NCBI GenBank assembly: GCA_937928335.1
Contig: CALFWN010000175.1
Location: 1 to 6,747 of the forward strand
Direction of reading: 5' to 3'
Length of the DNA: 6,747 bases
DNA from: an uncultured Litoreibacter sp.
Lineage (GTDB): Bacteria > Pseudomonadota > Alphaproteobacteria > Rhodobacterales > Rhodobacteraceae
This document shows, in pieces, positions 5,021 to 6,747 of this stretch (its first letter is position 1; every line of letters begins with the position of its first letter). The position numbers and the translations under genes are program-made. The notes under the pieces are model-generated. The model was given only the letters and a program-made list of their open reading frames with translations, was not told where the DNA came from and searched no databases.

Positions 5021-6685
5021 ATGCGTGTCGCCGACCAGATTCTGGAAATTCTCTCCTGCCACGGGGTACGTCAAATCTTTGGCGTGCCGGGGGATGCGAT
5101 CAATGATTTCACCTTCGCCGTCTCGCGCCGCGATGATATGGAATTCATACTTGTCCGCCACGAGGAGGCGGGCGCGTTCATGGCCGCCGCGCAGGCAAAG
5201 CTGACGGGGCGGCTGACCGCCTGTATGGGAACCGCCGGGCCGGGTGCGGTGCATCTGCTCAACGGGCTCTATGACGCAAAACAGGATCACGCGCCGGTCA
5301 TTGCCATCACCGGTCAGGTTGCCACCGAATTCATCGGGACCGGGCATCCGCAAGAGATCAACAGCGAACAGCTGTTTGGCGATGTTGCCGAGTTTACCCA
5401 AACCGTCATGGTCCCCGATCAGGCGCTCAAGCTCACGCTTGAGGCCTGCAAGGCCGCGCTCTCGGCAGGGGGTGTCAGCCATATCTGCGTGCCCACAGAT
5501 GTCGCGGGCAAGAAGGTCACCAAGTTTCGCCAGGACCTCGATCTGGGCTCTGAGCTGGGGCAGACCAGACCCTGCGCCCCGTCGCTCGACAAGGCGCTCG
5601 ACCTGATCGCCAAGGCCCGCAAACCCGCCATTCTGGCCGGTATCGGGGCGGCCTCAGCAGGCCCTAAAGTGCTGGCACTGGCCGAACGCCTCAACGCACC
5701 GATTGTCAGAACCCTGCGGGCCAAGGACTGGATTGACGAGCAGGAACGGCTCTGTGTCGGCGGGCTCGGTTTGCTCGGCTCCTCCACCGGCTCTTCCGTG
5801 ATGGAGAAATGCGATCTGCTGATCCTGGCAGGCAGTGATTACCCATATGTCACCTTCTATCCCACAAAGACCTCGATCATTCAGATCGAGCCCGACCCGC
5901 GCAGGATGGGCAGGCGCGCGCCGATTGCCGCGCCGCTGCATGGCCATGCCGAACCCACATTGGACATGCTGCTTGAGAAGGTTGAGGCCAAGCCTGACAG
6001 CAGCTTTCTCGACGGCATTCTGAAAGAAAAGGACAAGGAGCGGAAAGCCTACAGGAAACCGGAAACCTCGGATGCGACCCCGATCAAGCCCCAGCGCGTC
6101 ATGGCGGAGCTGTCGGAGGCGGCACCGGATGATACGATCTTTCTCTGTGATGTAGGCACCACAACCGCGTGGTCTGCCCGCCATCTCAGGGTAGGCCCCG
6201 ACCAGCGCTTCACCCTTTCGGCCTCCTATGCCTCGATGGCCTTCGCTTTGCCCGGTGCGATCGGTGCGCAACTGGCCTATCCTGACCGGCCCGTTGTGGC
6301 GATTGCCGGTGACGGAGGGTTCGCGATGCTGATGGCCGATCTGGTCACCGCCACCCGCTATGAACTTCCGATTACCTGTGTCGTCTTCGAGAATAACAGT
6401 CTGGGCTTCATCGCCCTTGAACAGGAAGCAAAAGGGCTGCCCAAACACTCGATTGATCTGGTGAACCCGGATTTCGTCAAATTCGCAGAGGCCTGCGGCG
6501 CGCGCGGCTTCCGCGTCACCCGGCCCGACGCCTTGGCCGCAACGCTGAAAGAGGCAATTGATCACCCCGCGCCAGCCGTGGTGGTGGTGGAGGTTGACCC
6601 TGACGAGCTGATCATTCCGCCGCGCATTTCCGCCGAACAGGCTCTCAATTTCGGTCTGGCCAAGATACGCGAAGTGCTGGAATAG
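5021..6685 (+). CDS. poxB: PoxB-like ThDP/FAD pyruvate oxidase (pyruvate:quinone oxidoreductase)
   Basis: Likely oxidises pyruvate to acetate and CO2 with ThDP and FAD, passing electrons to quinone. The protein has 554 residues: ThDP pyrimidine domain (1 to about 165) with G-V-P-G-D (21-25) and R-H-E-E (46-49; E48 activates ThDP); central FAD-type domain (about 190-325); pyrophosphate domain (about 375-530) with the ThDP/Mg motif from G-D-G (430-432) to N-N (458-459). Stretches such as G-D-G-G-F-x-M-L-M-x-D, A-E-A-C-G-x-x-G-x-R-V and I-P-P-x-I-x-x-E-Q-A are shared with E. coli PoxB. E. coli PoxB continues for roughly 20 residues as a lipid-binding tail; this protein stops before it, so it may be soluble or not lipid-activated. 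It lies 144 bases after hemA on the same strand; a strong stem-loop between them makes full co-transcription doubtful. An acetolactate-synthase-type activity is the main alternative. Confidence 0.75.
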   Translation: MRVADQILEILSCHGVRQIFGVPGDAINDFTFAVSRRDDMEFILVRHEEAGAFMAAAQAKLTGRLTACMGTAGPGAVHLLNGLYDAKQDHAPVIAITGQVATEFIGTGHPQEINSEQLFGDVAEFTQTVMVPDQALKLTLEACKAALSAGGVSHICVPTDVAGKKVTKFRQDLDLGSELGQTRPCAPSLDKALDLIAKARKPAILAGIGAASAGPKVLALAERLNAPIVRTLRAKDWIDEQERLCVGGLGLLGSSTGSSVMEKCDLLILAGSDYPYVTFYPTKTSIIQIEPDPRRMGRRAPIAAPLHGHAEPTLDMLLEKVEAKPDSSFLDGILKEKDKERKAYRKPETSDATPIKPQRVMAELSEAAPDDTIFLCDVGTTTAWSARHLRVGPDQRFTLSASYASMAFALPGAIGAQLAYPDRPVVAIAGDGGFAMLMADLVTATRYELPITCVVFENNSLGFIALEQEAKGLPKHSIDLVNPDFVKFAEACGARGFRVTRPDALAATLKEAIDHPAPAVVVVEVDPDELIIPPRISAEQALNFGLAKIREVLE

Positions 6686-6699
6686 CCGCCATCAGGCGG
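6686..6699 (+). terminator. Small hairpin after the PoxB-like gene
   Basis: CCGCC-ATCA-GGCGG is a perfect 5-base-pair stem starting one base after the TAG stop. No T run follows, so it is at best a weak terminator. The remaining bases to 6747 show only a repeated CTGTCGGC (6703-6710 and 6726-6733) and no gene. Confidence 0.35.
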
Positions 6700-6747
6700 G
6701 CGCTGTCGGCGACACTCCCCAAGCCCTGTCGGCACTGCTGTCTTCAG

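Noticed and set aside
5654..6565. Long minus-strand open frame of 303 codons opposite the PoxB-like gene
   Set aside because: It is antisense to conserved ThDP motifs, shows no recognisable domain and has shadow-frame composition.

Overview
The window looks like chromosomal or large-replicon DNA of a GC-rich alphaproteobacterium, most likely of the Rhodobacterales (Rhodobacter/Roseobacter/Paracoccus relatives). The evidence is a 5-aminolevulinate synthase gene of the Shemin pathway, a nirK-nirV pair as known from Rhodobacter, and the overall codon and base use. The species cannot be named from the sequence.

Layout: (1) 1-95, minus strand: the first 31 codons of a thiamine-diphosphate (ThDP) enzyme resembling the acetolactate synthase large subunit, cut by the window edge. 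(2) 96-412: intergenic, with several inverted repeats and one short direct repeat. (3) 413-862, minus: a Dps-family ferritin with a complete ferroxidase centre. (4) 863-1095: intergenic, with a candidate dps promoter, two candidate operators and a long stem just after nirV. (5) 1096-1818, minus: nirV, a protein of the formylglycine-generating-enzyme fold without the catalytic cysteine pair. (6) 1815-3332, minus: a copper nitrite reductase with a class I cytochrome c domain fused to its N-terminus, overlapping nirV by 4 bases (ATGA). (7) 3333-3658: a divergent regulatory region rich in palindromes and short direct repeats. (8) 3659-4876, plus: hemA, 5-aminolevulinate synthase. (9) 4877-5020: a strong stem-loop plus leader. 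(10) 5021-6685, plus: a PoxB-like pyruvate oxidase/pyruvate:quinone oxidoreductase that lacks the C-terminal tail of E. coli PoxB. (11) 6686-6747: the downstream end, with a small hairpin.

How the genes may work together: the core is a nitrite-to-nitric-oxide unit. The NirK fusion carries its own heme-c electron relay, NirV is its usual accessory partner, and the divergent hemA could supply heme under the same conditions. PoxB-like pyruvate oxidation to acetate could feed electrons to quinone and so to the respiratory chain. Dps would sequester iron and consume peroxide. The link between nirKV and hemA is supported by the shared divergent intergenic region. The functional link to dps, the PoxB-like gene and the acetolactate-synthase-like gene is inference from position only.

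The most distinctive item is the domain order of the nitrite reductase: heme c first, then the copper domains. This is the reverse of the well-known C-terminal heme fusions. It also has a one-residue-longer type 1 copper loop. In three genes (nirK, hemA and the PoxB-like gene) the longest open frame starts too far upstream; Shine-Dalgarno positions or family alignment place the starts used here.
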